DNA of 64,000 nucleotides, taken from Echinococcus granulosus (Eukaryota; Platyhelminthes; Cestoda; Cyclophyllidea; Taeniidae). Location: NCBI RefSeq assembly GCF_000524195.1, contig NW_020170403.1, positions 856,346-920,345 of the forward strand, read 5' to 3'. The notes beneath the pieces were generated by a model. That model was given only the letters and a program-made list of their open reading frames with translations. It was not told where the DNA came from and searched no databases. Within the stretch, counting starts at the first letter, position 1. The number at the start of each line of letters is the position of its first letter. A program made the translations under genes and the position numbers. Positions 1 through 40,400 of the stretch are shown here, one piece after another.

Positions 1-2278
1 ATCGAAGAGTAGTATGAAAAACCTCTTGAGCAGCTTATTCATTTGCATACAAGTAGAGTTTCACTCAATCCACTTTCAAAGATTTGGTGACTCGGGTGTC
101 AAAAGACCCAGAATCTGCTAATGCTTTTTTTATCGGTCCACCACTAACTGGCACCATGCATGACGGCTTTGATTATGGCACCGAGTAAATCGATCACGGT
201 TGGTGACTTCCCATCACAATTGAAACGAAGAGTTATCCCTAACACCCATCCATTCACCTCTGTCTACTTATTCCACCACCTTGTTAAGAATTCTGCTGTC
301 AAAACGCCCCTTGTTGTCGATAGCACTCTCGACCGAAATTTCATGTCTAATGACCTAAACAGGGATTAAACAGAGGGAAAGGTTGGGGGAGGTAGGAAAT
401 CCTGGAGGAAGCTTCAGCATCTGATTCGCCTTACTTTCTCTCGCTTTTCTTCATTCAGCGTTCAAAGCGGCATCTCTCAAGTGAAACGCAGCATCAGAAT
501 CCCTCTTCCTCTACTTCAATGGAGTTCCGATTATGAGTAAGGTGGAATTGCCTGCCGCGTGCTATTACCTCTTTTCGCCTACTTGAGATCAGCCTCACTT
601 TCTAACCAGCTGCCTAGTTGACCTTATGCCCACTGTTTACCTTTTTGCCCCATGTAGGTTCTCTGGGAGCCTCTGTTTCCCTACTCCGCCTCAGAGGAGC
701 AGCTGAGCTCATCGGGCCCTCGGACTAAGTGAGACATGTACAGCAATGTTACCCTATTTTACCTCCTGTTCTCGTTCTGCTGCACGCTTTATTCGCGGAA
801 CTTCCTGTAAATTTTACTTCTTTTACCATCTGCTCACCTACCTGTGTGTGCTTTTTCTTTTTCTGGGGAGGGAGGGCAGCCAAGTTCTCCCTCCTTAGTT
901 ACCTTTGCGTTTCTCGATTCGTTTTGAAAGTAAGATGGCATTGCACACGCATCATTCATGATGTGTGCGCGTGCGTGTACAAGTTGGATCGAGTCAAAAA
1001 AGCCACACCTATTTTGATAGATTTGGCATCTCCCTTTCTTCTTGTGGGTTGTGGAGGGGGTGGTATAGTTTGGGATTAGCTAGCACTCGCCGACTTTGAA
1101 TCAACTGTTTCAGATGGAAAGGATTATTGACAGCGTCACATTGTTTGAATTGGGCATCAAAGTGTTTTAATTCGAGAGTGCAGTATTTGTTGTAGATGTA
1201 GACGGAATAGTAAGTTCACTCTAGATTTGATATGAAATAAAGTGACATATTTCCTACTCAAGTTCTTCGTGGATGTATCGGAAATTTGCTTTTCGAAATC
1301 ACTCTGTCTGGGAGACTTGAAGCGGATCAACTGCCTAGCACCAGGACAACGCCATTTCCGAGGTTTGATGAAGCGGAAAATTACCGCCAAATTGGTGAAC
1401 TTCAGCTGCGACGAGCGGGCGTCTGACTTCGAATCCATCCATCAATGTGGTGTCAGTTACTCCATTCAACTATCTGGCACCAAACGGGTGCCGACATTTC
1501 GTTCAGTCCTGAACTAAGGCACAACCCATTATTGCACATTAAAGGAGCCTCTTGTCGGCTTTACTTTGACGTTGCGGTGGTGGCTTGAAGTCATGCTACT
1601 TGAGGTAGGTGCGATGAGAATTTCATGATTTGGTTGGCACGTTACCCAAATGTGACGTCAAACAACTGACTGCATCAGGTGGCGCGACGCGCTGCAGGGT
1701 GTTACTGGTCTGTGGGTGATTACATCTTTTGGCTGTTAAGCAGCAGTAGACTAGCTCAACAGAAAACTACTAACAGCTGGTGTCATTGAAGAACATCGCG
1801 ACATCCAGGCTGTGGTGGTAGGAACCGCGTGTGCATTTTAGCCCTCACTTTAATGGCTTCGCGGTGCTTAGCTTTTTTGGCTTAGGGCTACATAAAAAGC
1901 CCTCCAACCCGGGATAAAACGGAACACTCAAGATAGCTTTTTGTTGACCAAATTATCCGTCGAAGCGGGTTCATTTGCTCTTTTTTTGCTGAGAGGTGAT
2001 GAGGATTGTAACACCAGACGTGGGCATTATTTTACTGGCATTCTACAATCACAGTTGGGGCTAATCTCCACCTTGAAAAGCACGCCTTCGAACCATGTTC
2101 TGGAAACACACCATTCCCAGAAACACTTCTAGCTCTCACAACGAGCTTCTCGAAGATTCGTGCCTTTTCAATGATCCGTCCCACGCAAAGTGATTGAATG
2201 TTGAAGATGGCAATCGGTGCACTTCTGTGTGGCTCATTTTCTGCTATTCTTCTGCATTTAAACTGTGGCAGTGAATAC
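1..2278. other. Intergenic, nothing recognised
   Basis: Only short unrelated open frames (up to 116 codons, within chance for this base composition). There is no splice-consistent exon with a known domain and no RNA gene. Confidence 0.6.
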
Positions 2279-3225
2279 TGCACCTCCCTGAGACTTCCCT
2301 AAAGACGATTGAAGTCACAATCCCGAGGCAGAATTTGTATTGCCAACTTAAGGAGGACCTGGGGGCTATTGGCGCAGCCCGGAGCTTTCAGTGCCTACCA
2401 CCAAAACAAAACAAAAAACGAAAACGAAACGCGCTTTCCTTGGTCAACCACCTGCACCAGCCATCACGTAATCGCTGCTGCAAGTAAACACCCACAAACC
2501 AGCCTCGCCAGCCATGGAAGTTGCGTGCAACTTAGGAGATATCTGACTGCTACATCACCGATCCCTCCTGGCAGTTCCAAGGGTTCTAGAGTCTTTCCCT
2601 GCTTGGGAACTGCATTGAGGAAAGGGTGAATGTGCTGACTACCACGCGTGTCCATCGCTGGAACAAAAGCAGAGTAGATTAATAAGGAATGGGGTTCAAG
2701 CTAGTTTCGTGGGGATATTATTTAGCCTCAGTTTCTCCTTGTCAATTTAACCTCGTTTCGGCGCTGCCTAGCCCTATCTTTCTAGGATTTATCCAGCTGG
2801 TAGAAAGGTGGAGAAGGTATCTCGTGTTCATTTTTATTGAAATCTTCAAACAGGTACCGTAGACACCTCCGTAGCGAACTTTCTTAGATAGTTTACGGTT
2901 GTTAACAGGATTCCTGTAGAACACAGGACCGGGGTGGCTGCAGGACATGGACGTCACTTTCAACCCTTCTGTTACACGTCATCAGAGATTCTCCTATCTG
3001 TGGCATATGCACTTCTTCTGTCACGGTGTTTTATCCCCCAGCAGTAGAAATCATGGTGCTTGACCTTTGGGGTCGGGCTCGCTATCCGCTGCCAACAATG
3101 TAGTGTCCCGAGGCTTTCGCAAAGTCGAAAGAAGGGCTACTTCCTGGGCAGAATGTCTATTCGGGGGAGGTGGGGCACCGGCATGATTGGAGGGAAATCT
3201 TAGCGCAAGTGAAGTCGAGAGGCTC
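2279..3225 (-). mobile_element. TRIM-like element, copy A
   Basis: Reads on the minus strand with one terminal repeat at about 3,225-3,099 and the other at about 2,402-2,279. The downstream repeat runs from TGGTAGGCACTGAAAGCTCC through ATTCTGCC to TTTAGGGAAGTCTCAGGG and ends in CA. After the first repeat comes TTGGCAGCGGATAGCGAGCC, which lines up with the same post-repeat segment in copies B and C and could be the primer-binding site. No coding capacity. Boundaries are approximate, to about 20-30 nt. Confidence 0.7.
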
Positions 3226-6200
3226 TACGATCCCGCGAAATCAAAACGAAGAATTTAGGAAACGGTCAAAATAATACAACTAGTGCCCAATTTTGATGTT
3301 TAGAATGACCATCAAATGTGAGGTGATTTGGCCCTTGTTCATTTACACATCTAGCAACTCTGCCTCTTCGATCTTTGCGGTTTGGACTTTTATTCTGACG
3401 ACAGGGCCCTCCAGGAATTTCTATAGCCTCTCACTCCTTCTAAGCGTTTACCATGACTTTCGGTTAGACTTAAGGACCAACGTTGGTAGCAACGATAGAC
3501 CAGCCTGACCCAAATGAAGCCCAATCCTGATTTCATCAACCGGTTGCCGAAGGAAGATATCGCCTAAGAATGGCTAAAAGCTGGGGACATTTATGACAGA
3601 ATGAATAAAACGACGTCTACCCTTGTAAACTCCCGTGTTTTACTTCCATGCAGTAAAATCAAGTTCCGATTAATCAAGTTTACCACAAGGAAAGGCTTGC
3701 AACAATTTTTCAAACATAACGACTTCAAAAAGTCTTTGACCATGATTTTTCCCATCTTGTTTCTTTGCATTTTTACTGCGAAGGAGCGCTGCCCAGGCAT
3801 TAGCACCCTCTTCCAGATAGATGCTTCCCTGATGCAATCTGCTTTGCAGAGGAAGCAATATTGAGGGGTCTTGACCAGACCTACATCGCGCACTGCCGCA
3901 AGTAGGTAGCATTCTCCCTAGGACGTGACATAGCTACACCATCTTCAGAACTATCTCGCTGACGATTCCATCACCCCCAAAGTCAGAACAGCTCGACCGG
4001 CTAAAAGTTAACGCTATTGAATGGAGGAAGTCCCTCAAAAACATAACTACTTCAATGACATTGTTGAGGACTTTTGTAGAGAGTGTACTGAGATCTTAGG
4101 ATCTTCCGAAATATTCACATTCCTCGTTAGTATTTGCCAATGTTACCACATTTCCATACGAACATGGCTTCGTTCTTACAAATCCGACGTCTACGGATCA
4201 GTTGAACTGCCGTCTTCAGAGTGAAATGTGATTCAGTGTTGCGATTTAAGAAAACACACTGAAAATGGTTGCCCCCTGAAGATATTACCACTTCATTGTC
4301 AAGTAAACAAATTAAATACCTGCGAGCACCAGGTTGCTAAATATGGAATGCCTCGTCTCCATGTTTGCAATCTTGTGCCAATGGTTTGACTTTTGGCTAC
4401 GCAATTGCCGTTCTTTTGAAAGAGCCCTTAGAAGTGATTCGATGAGCCTGACGCCCTACATTTAAGGTACTTTGAAAGTACATTTCCACTTGTCCCTATT
4501 CCATTATGATAACGGTTGTTTGGTTAGTTTTGCTTAACTACATCTGGACGGAAATTCTGCAAAGGATGATTTTCTGGACATCAGAATGTCATTAAAGGTT
4601 TTACTTAAACCCCATTCCAAAAATGACTGCCATCACATACTACTGGAAAATCTCCGAGGCACAAATGAGGGAAGTAAGAGACTGCGCCATCGACCGAGTT
4701 GTCAAATAATCTCTTTCTCCAACTGTGACAGAACTCAGGTTGCGCTAAGCGATCACGAGTGTGATTAACCACTCTTGTGCACAACTTGTGTGGGTGAACA
4801 TCTCCTCCATTTCGTCTTTCTGCATTGTGCTCAAGTCGTGTCACGACATATCTCAAGGTTGTGTTACAGGCTCCAGTCACAAACGATCTCTCTCTCTATC
4901 GCATACACTTCCAGTATGATTTTGAAGGTCAATGATGGCATTATCCAATTATCAACTTTATGCGGTGGTTTGCAAACCATCCATTATGTAGTTATCCTGT
5001 GCTTCAGATGCCACTCATATTAAGCAGGGGTGAAAAAAAATCGGCTCAGGCAATAAAATGAAGCATCGAAAATGCCTTAAGTTATAAATATAGGCATAAG
5101 TCTTACAATTTGATGAAAACTAAAGTCAAGTAGATTCCTTACCCTAAATGATTATTTAAGACGCCTTAGGAAGCATCGACAACAGTTGCACACTGAGTTT
5201 GTTAATTACACAGTGAATCGGCAGCAGCTACAAGGGCATCTATATTCAGTGCACTTTTGTCTGGAATCTTTGTTCAAAGAAGCATTTCAGTCCAGAGATG
5301 GAATTCAACTAATTGGTTAAGGCCTAACTTGCAAGATCAGAGCCATGCTCTTATTGAAAGGCGGTGAAATTGGCATCTTCGACAAGGTCTCGCGACTTGC
5401 GGAATCCGTCAACCACAGGTCGTGTCAGACGGTGCTGTGTTTGGCTTGGAATAGACTTCCAACACAAACTCCCATCATCTAAGGTGTATTGTGTCTTCTC
5501 AAGGTTGTCACAAGCCCTGTTGGGATGAAAGAATATTTTGCATTGACGTCGTCATCAAGTTTTCGTTGGGGTTGGAGGGTGAAATTTGTAGCTAGGATGT
5601 CCTTTGATCTTACCAAGCCACTTTGGCTCAACTAAAAGCGCAAATCCAGTCCCTTTGTGAAATACACTGGTGGGGAGGGATCCACCGATTTTGCGGTGAT
5701 TGGGAATACATAATGCTCCACAAAGCGTTACTTAGACGCAAATCGCTATCTATGGCAACAGGCAACTAAATGCAAGGTCTTTTAAGATATCTTCATGGGG
5801 CTGATACTTATCTCCATATCTGTGCCTACATGTCACGTTGTTCCCACCTCAGTACTACCCAGACGCCTTTCTGGTTTCCATCTAGGTACTAGAGACATGA
5901 AGATGTTACTTGTTCGCACCTATCTCTTGCCTTCATTTGAGAACCGAAGGTAGTGCCTTAACGACTGTTTTTGAATCATTCAAGTGTGTTGCAGTTTCAG
6001 CTGTCAATTGTCTTCTTGTAAAACACGAAGTTGGTGACTGTAAATAGCATTTATGGCTTAAATCCCTTTACCCTTTTGCAGGAGTGATCAGGCATTGGCA
6101 GGATATTTGTCCATTTAGGACCAAACTGACTCGTCCAGTTATTCTTTAGGATGCGATAATGCTTGTCGGTGTAGAAAAAAAGGGATGCTATTACCCTCTG

Positions 6201-7699
6201 AAAGAGGTAGACACCTGCAGACTTGGTCCTCTGACAATTCGGCATCATTATACGCACAGTGGCTAGTGCTATGCAAATTCTGAGTTTCTACAGGCGAAAA
6301 TTGAATGTTTGCTGTGTCCACTAGATACTCCTGATTAGCTTCTCACCTATTCTGGTAGATTTGAGGTCTGATTGAAGCCAAATCCACACTAATAGACGCA
6401 TTAAAGATGATTGTGAAATCATGGAAGGTGAATGTCTTGCATTCCCACGCACACGCAGTGACTCGTGTCGGCGGCGGCGGCGGTGGTGGAGGCGAGATTT
6501 GCAAAGGAGACAATTATCCAATTTTCCACTTGCAGAAAGCCATGCCACCACACCCTTAGACTGACATAGCAATCATGAATGCCATTCAAGCCTGTTTATG
6601 GGGGCAAAACTTTTGCGTTTTGCATATCACCTAACTTGCAAACGTTTTTCTGCCATTACAGCCTAAAGAAGGGAAGTTTTCTTCAGCTTGAAACATTGTT
6701 ATGCGAAATCTAAGAGTGTAATAAATGCACTTTTTCTATGGATTCAGGATCCGGTTTGAAGATGATGTCTAAGCGTCCTTCAGCTTTGCGTTGAAAGACG
6801 TTTGAGTAATGCCGAAGCAAGTGCGAAACTCATTTCAAGTTCAGTTTCCGGTAATAAGTTGCAACGACTAGTCTGCTTTAAATGGATAAAACAAGACCTT
6901 CAGTACTACTTTTACCAAAAAGCTAACCATTTTCCACCAATAGAAGTCCCTAGGCATTATATTACTAAGAATATTTGAACCGATCGTAGAAAGAAAGTGC
7001 ACAACCCGTGAAAGAATGTAGATTCGTAAATAAATATACACAAAACACCAAAAGAATTTGAAGCTGGAGATAGGAAATAGAGAGCGACTTTGAAAGTGAA
7101 GCAGAATGCCTTGGGAGTGAATGAGCTAACAGTCGCCACCGTATTAGGCTTTCAAACTCTGAATCATTTCCCATCTTTAGGTACCCAAAACCTAAAAATG
7201 CGCTCACTTAAATGAGGTGTCTGCCTCATTCATGTAAAGGCTTTACCAAGCATTTACAACCTCGTTGTGGCTGATAAAACTGACGATTTCTCGTCCACCA
7301 ATATGTATGTGGAAACGCTTCTCCGGTGGTAAACGGTTAAAACGACTCTGTGATTTTGCTGCAAAACATTCTTTTTGCGTTTACTGTTTTTGAAAAAGTT
7401 ACGAATAAATTTCGAGCCCACTGCATTAATCTATGGTTCTACTGACCATTGAACACTCTAGATAACTTGCAAAATTTCTCTCCAAGACTGGGCTGTACCC
7501 GACTCCATCCGCAATCTCAATAGCTAAAACCACTTCATTTTATTAAATTTTTGACTAACCTTCGATTATATATTTGATTTGCAGACTAAATCAGTCCTCG
7601 GTAATGCAATACCTTCCCAACCAAATACGAGAACATTCAAGTATTGGAGAGAGGGAACGAAAGATTTTCAAGCTACAACAAGGGGTCATCGTACTGGGA
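3226..7699. other. Intergenic, mostly featureless
   Basis: No coding exon recognised on either strand. There is a short CGG/GGT trinucleotide run at about 6,469-6,490. The stretch at 3,518-3,590 resembles one at 14,468-14,534 and may belong to a second dispersed repeat family. Confidence 0.55.
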
Positions 7700-8717
7700 C
7701 TCCAGATCATTTTGGCTCCACCTTTGTGCTTCTGGTGGGTGGCAGTGTCATCGGGCCAGCACTTTTGCAAATTTGCGTTACACATTCTACCCGAGTGTTA
7801 TGCCCTCCTTCTTCTTCAGGAAAGACTTGAGGTGTTCCATTTGTGGCACCGGAAAGCGAATCCGATCCGAAGGGAAAAACACCACATTTCCTACTGCTGG
7901 GACGGAAGTGGGGCATATGCTGCAGGTGGGAGAACCTGTGACTGCTCCTAACAGAAGTATTAAAAATGACATCTACCTTCAACAACTGCCCCAATTCCGG
8001 GTTCTGGAGGAATGGTGTTATTAACTGAAGCGTCACCAGCCGTGGCCATGAACTGTCTGGAAAAATCGTTATAGAGCTGTTCACGATATCCGTATGAAGA
8101 TGTTATTGAAGTGAACATGCGAAAGCTCCTCCACCCCTCCACTGGCTGGATGGCACCCTGATAGATATACGACTGGGCAGCACAGATGTGAGAACAACGT
8201 GGTGAGGCGAAACAGACACGAAGCCGAATCTCCACGAAACTAAGTTCAAGCACCGTTCTTCTTTAAAGAACTTTGCCTTTAGCCCAGTATTCCTACGACT
8301 AGTGATAAACATACTTGATGACCTGCACATTTCCCTTCCCCTAATGCGATTCCTAAACAGGACAGAACTCCAGATCTAGTAGAATTATCGGAAGGGATCA
8401 GTGATGTGGACGTGGATGGTTCGGGGATGATTTCCTTACAGCACCAAGTACGTTGCGATATCTGATGCAGCTGGCTGACCAAAAAGAGCGCGGGGGACGA
8501 CGCTCAAAAGAAGGGGAAAGGTCACGTAGTGGTTTGATTTTTTGTTTACATCTTCGTTTTGTTTTTACGGTAGGCACTAAAAGCTCCACTTTTGTACTTC
8601 TGCTGGGCGGTATGGCGTTCGGGCTGCGCCTGCAGCCCTTCTGTGCATCTGCAATGCAAATTCTGCCCAAAAAAACTACTAAATGCCTGGTCTTCAAGGA
8701 AGTCATGGGGATCTACA
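7700..8717 (+). mobile_element. TRIM-like element, copy B
   Basis: The upstream terminal repeat is about 7,700-7,839 and the downstream repeat about 8,568-8,717. Both contain GCTCCAC(C/T)TTTGT(G/A)CTTCTG and end near CCA or CTACA. The interior shares blocks with copy C: GGGAGAA(C/T)CTGTGA(C/T)(T/G), GAGCTGT, ATGAAGATGT(T/C)A, GGATGGATGG-like and TTTC(C/T)TTCCCCTAATGC. The open frames of up to 126 codons here overlap on several frames and have no recognisable domain. Confidence 0.75.
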
Positions 8718-9492
8718 AAAATACCAAAAAATACAAAATTAGCACCTAACTTGCAGAAGTATAGATTCCCCTATACCATACTGGCCGATCCTGTTTATCA
8801 GCCATGTCGTATTCACTCCCGTCGTTGCAAAAAACGCTCGTTTAGTGCGCACAAACCGGATGAGATGCAGACAGCTAGACAGTTTGAGCGAGAACAGGAT
8901 GACAAGGATGAGCGAGCACCAAATGCTGATTCTGCAGAGCCGTCATGTACTTACTGAACTGCTTAGTTTTTGGGCAGTGGATGGAGTCATCAACCAGTCT
9001 TGAGTAGTATCAACTGAATGAATCCTAAAACCAAAAGAAGGCCACACTACGCTTCCACAGAAGTCGACTAGACTCATCAACTACGGTGGGAGGGAAGATA
9101 GCCTCGACACCATGAAAAATAAACGTTTCCTGCAATAGCGGCCGAACTTCCACAATCCCCAGCCACATCGAATCAAAACATATGTATACCAAATCGTGCC
9201 ACCCAAAGCGAGGATGGAGCTACTAAATTCAGAAACGGGATCGCCCACACTTCATATGTTTGACCAACCCCGCTTGCAGGACGGCACACCAAAGAAGGGT
9301 TCAGTTTCAAGCTAGATGATGTATATGTATAAGATGTATAACAGTGCAGATATAGAAAGAAGGCTAGCACGCAAACAAAAGTGATAAGGGTGGGACGCAC
9401 GCATACAAGAGGAGAGTAGGGGATCGGGGACAGGCACACGAATGTATAAACACACAAGAAAAGGAGAGGAAAGGGTGGGACGGTGTAGAACT
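8718..9492. other. Downstream of CHD4: presumed 3'UTR and intergenic
   Basis: Part of this must be CHD4 3'UTR. No canonical AATAAA is seen on the minus strand. A purine-rich stretch at 9,360-9,480 becomes a C/T-rich tract on the transcribed strand. Confidence 0.5.
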
Positions 9493-36060
<26,568 letters not shown>

Positions 36061-36062
36061 CT

Positions 36063-37457
36063 AGCAAAAAATAATAGCGAATTAGTGCTATAAAAATAAC
36101 TACATGCCAATTAGTTGCGCCTAAAAATCTTTTCCAGTAATTACACGACGAAATCAACCATAGGGGCTAGATTATTATTCTAGCCACGTTAAATTTGCAC
36201 CACTGCATTAATCTGGAGCAGAAAATGCACATCTTTAGGGATTCAAGCAGCATTCCATGACAGCCGCTTAATTTAACACCCAATAAGTAGACCACAAATT
36301 TCCCCACCAAAAATAGTGCATTAGGAAGAGGCTATGATCTGTGCAATGAAAACTTGAGCAATCGCTGAAGCTATTATAACATTTAGGTAAGGGAGAAAAC
36401 AGGACTGGTCAGTGTAAGACCAGGGGTTAATTATGAAGCAATCAGACAAAAAGGAAGTTACCAAATAGGCCAAAGGATGAAAAGGTTTGAGGTTTTTTCC
36501 TTTATTGCCGATAAATTAGCAAGTCGGTTTGTGCAAGAAACCCTACCAATAACTCTCATTACAGAAGGACGCAAGGCGTAGAGTGGCTAATTAGGGACAA
36601 GAAGCAATGCAAATAATAATGTTCAGTAAAAAGTCTTGCATATAAACGATGACCAGATTAAGGAGCACAAGTACGCACCTGAGTCCATTTTCTAGCTCGC
36701 CTCCGAGCAGACAGATCGATTAAAACAATGCGACACTAAATGACCAGATTCTAAAGGAATCCTTAGCAGCACTTCAAAATTAGGTAGTACGCACTTTACT
36801 AAATGTATAGAATGAGTAGCATCGAATATTTAGGCTTGACTTATTTAAAAATTTATTAGTGTGGCAATTTTTAGAATTTTACCTAGCAGGAAAGTCAAGT
36901 CTACTTGCCCTTTGGGATTATTTGGTATGCTAAAGCATAGTTGCGTCGTTACTCTCCCAAACACCAACCCCTTTGTCGTCTCATCAATATATTGAATCCA
37001 GCCCCCTAAATAACTTTTTTATAGTAATTTAACCCACATGCTGAACTGCCGGGGACCACACCATTAAACCTCCAGCTCAAGTAGTCAAGCAGGTGACACT
37101 CCCCAGCCCCAGCGTTACTGAGTTCCAACCCCGCTTTCCTGTCATTATTCCCAAAGCTATGATGGTGATGTACGACCATAGGACTCAATCCGCCCCTAAG
37201 GAATTAACCACCCACATACTTCGATAGCCTGGGCAAATCACCAAGCCTAACATTAACCACCAGCGAGAAAGCACTTAACATACCCCCTTCCGGCATCATA
37301 CAAAACAACAACACTGAGCTGGGATCTACGAAGCTGGATATTACCCTGTTTCACCTGCCAACTTGTAAACCCTCTTAAGTGAATAAAACTATCTATAACA
37401 CTACTTTGACTTCACGAAAATAAAAAAACCGAATTGGTTGCCTACTTCCTCCTAGGT
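36063..37457. other. Intergenic between SMYD and CHD4
   Basis: A 1.4-kb AT-rich spacer. It must contain the SMYD 3'UTR (candidate AATAAA at 36,852-36,857) and the CHD4 promoter or trans-splice outron. No coding exon seen. Confidence 0.5.
36852..36857 (-). terminator. Candidate poly(A) signal for SMYD gene
   Basis: AATAAA on the minus strand, about 600 nt after the SMYD stop codon. A second AATAAA occurs near 36,500. It is chosen only by motif and position. Confidence 0.3.
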
Positions 37458-40400
37458 CTAAATCTGTACATTCAAGTTGTTTGCAAAGCACCTCAACCGC
37501 TGCAACTGCTCCGACACACCTGGCAGATGGGGTGCAAAACGTTTGATACAGGGTGCGAAGGCCACTGCAGTGCGGACAAAAGCCGCCGAGAAGTGCTCTA
37601 ATCGCTCCAGCGTGACGCCGCTGATATCGTCTCCGCCACCACCACTCAGCGAAAGGTGAGCCTCCATTGCGGAAACGACGGATCCGAGAAGGCCGAGAAG
37701 CGCACAGACCAGACTGCAGACAAATAGATGGCCATGGAAGCTGTGGTACTTCGCAGCCACGGAATCAAAGCATCTGGCGAGTCTGAGACCCACTTCCAGC
37801 ATCAAATCGAGTTCTCCACCTGGAGAGATTATATGGGACTGGTAGTGATCTTTCATTTGTTGCAGCCCCACTCGTAGATAACGGAATCTTAAATGGGTTA
37901 TGGTTAAAACGAAAGTGCTTACGAGTTCTACTAATTTGCGCTAGCTCGGGTCCAGCCCTTCACCTGAAGATAACGTGTGAAACCACTCAAATCCTTCACG
38001 CCTTTAGCCTAATTTCTGCGTCTTATAGCATAGAGATTCCATCGCGATGAGAAAAATAAAATGCAGATGTTCCAACTTTTTAGCCTCTTGCTATTCGGCC
38101 TCCATCACGGTGACATAAAACATTGTTAATATGGCCTACACCACTAGCCTTTAGTACTTGCGTAAAACAACCGTCAGACTCCAAAAATCGTTGACAGATT
38201 TGGAAAAACTGACACCACGTTGAGGATAGCCGGACGTAATAAATTGAATACCTATTCGCGACGCTTTAAAAACTCAGATGTTTCGCACCTCATTTCCAAA
38301 TATTTAAAAGGACTCCTAAATTCACACATTCGCTGACTTTCTCCTGACTCATCAATATGACTTGGGGGATACAGTATAGATATACTAATATTCACGTTAA
38401 GGTCAGGGCCATTGGAAAAGATAGTTGCGCAAATAGTGAACACCCGATCACGCAGGTCGTCGACAGTAAAGACTCCTGCTCTGCAGTCCCTGTCTTCATG
38501 GAGCATCCGGTTATGATCACAACGATGTTCGTGTTCACACATAAAAATATCCAAAGAAACCCAATAAACATGCTCGTAATATGATGTTCACTGAAGTGTA
38601 TTGAATTTTTGCTCGATTTTTATTCACGCCTAACAGTTGATTTCACTTTCCATCACAGGGACCATTAAGAATGAAACTCAAAATAGAACGGAGGTCTCTG
38701 GAGTCCACATTCCAACCTCCATTCTAAAGGCACAAGCCTATGTTTACCTCAATTCTAAGTTACCAATCCAGGAACTCTTCCGCGTTTCGGCAAAAAATTG
38801 CTTCTAGATTCATATGCCTTATAACATACCATTCAAATTGTCTTCGTCCACCCTGTAGGTCATTACCATGGTACGGCAGAGACGCAGAAGGGGAAGGCTA
38901 CCTTGGTGATTGTAAACAAGATGCAGGTATTCATTGTTACCCGTGTTAGCAGCTGCAGCACAAGCTCTGTAGAGCCCGACGGCGTCTGTAAAGGAAACCG
39001 AGATTGGGTCATAGAAGTGTGCCTCTATTTTTTTTCTAGTACAAGTGCACACTTATTCACTAAACTATCAATCAGTGAGTTTGTCGAACAGAATTTATCG
39101 TACGGCGCACCAAGATCTGACAAATTTCTCTTCCCACATCCACACTTTTTGGAAGAATGTGTGAAAAGAATCAGGGTTTCCTGAACAGTCTTTCATTTGT
39201 TTAATGACAAATAAGACCGACCGCAACCCATTAACGCATGCTTAATTTAAGCTAAATTCCAAAAATCAATACCTTTAAGTGTGTTAATCTCATAACACCG
39301 ACACTCCAAGGCATCAAAGACGGCGGCGCTGTAACATCTGTGACACTTCCCACAGACGTAGACCTCCTCTGGCGCAACGGTTGAGTACTTGGCCAGGTTA
39401 GGCAGAAAAGCATTCGCCTCCGATGGCCAGGAAACAGGCTCCTGATGCTCTAATGCATCGGCCTTTAAACCTCTCATACGCCGCCCACAGCACGGAGGAA
39501 TTCGAGTGTCGAAGTCCTATCACAAGTCCAATCTGGTTTCGAAATCCCCTACCTGTTCAAGGTCAGAACAGCGAGGACAATTGCAGTGGAAAAGGTACCC
39601 ATTGAAGAGTTCTTCTTGACGTCTTTTCATCGACATCAAAAGGTCTACATAAGATATTCGTATCTGTAGGAAAGGCAGACGGCTTATGGCTGAGGTGGGA
39701 CTAACCTGCGATGCATCAAGTATCTCGTCAGTTGCAATGACTTTTATCCGTTTCCCAACGAAAGCGAAATCCGCATTGGGCAAACAGGAGTGGTCCAGTT
39801 TGGAAGATCTGCAAATCCGATTTTAGGAATAAAAGGGCAGAAATACGAACCTCTCGAACAAGGCGACACCAATCTCATCTCCACACTCACTTGTTAAATG
39901 GAAGGCGTTTATTTTAACTCTCCCGAAAAGACGGAAAAAACATGATTTAGAAATACTTATGTTTTGGTTCGAAAACACCATTAGCATGGCGTAAGCTTGT
40001 TCCATCATTAGTCTGGTCTCATCGTTGGCGTTTAACTCCTCAACATCTAGGGATACATAGAGGCTAAGTAGGTTGGACTTACGAGAGACAAGCAATTCAA
40101 AAAACGGATAATTCTTATAAACCTAAAGAGAAGTTGATGGCACACTAGGGATTATCTCACCTTAGAAACGATAATGTTGAAGAGAAGTCTGATAGTGGCA
40201 CCGGGAAAAGCACCACTAGAGACAATGCAAGCACACTCCTGCTTGTGTGAGCACCAATGGGATTTCTGACAGATTCTGCTACAGTAGAAAACGTGTTTAC
40301 ATCTGGAACAGCGTAAGAGTGGTTGCTGACTGACTGAAAGCAAACAGTATGCACAGTATTGTGGGCTTGAGTCAACATGAAGTGCACAAACGAGAGCCTC

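Noticed and set aside
7574..8957. Several plus-strand frames of 97-126 codons
   Set aside because: They overlap each other in different frames and mostly lie within the TRIM-like element copy B; not expected to be translated.
38252..38554. 100-codon minus-strand frame in the SMYD last intron
   Set aside because: Flanking SMYD exons already join in phase, and no suitable splice sites border the frame.
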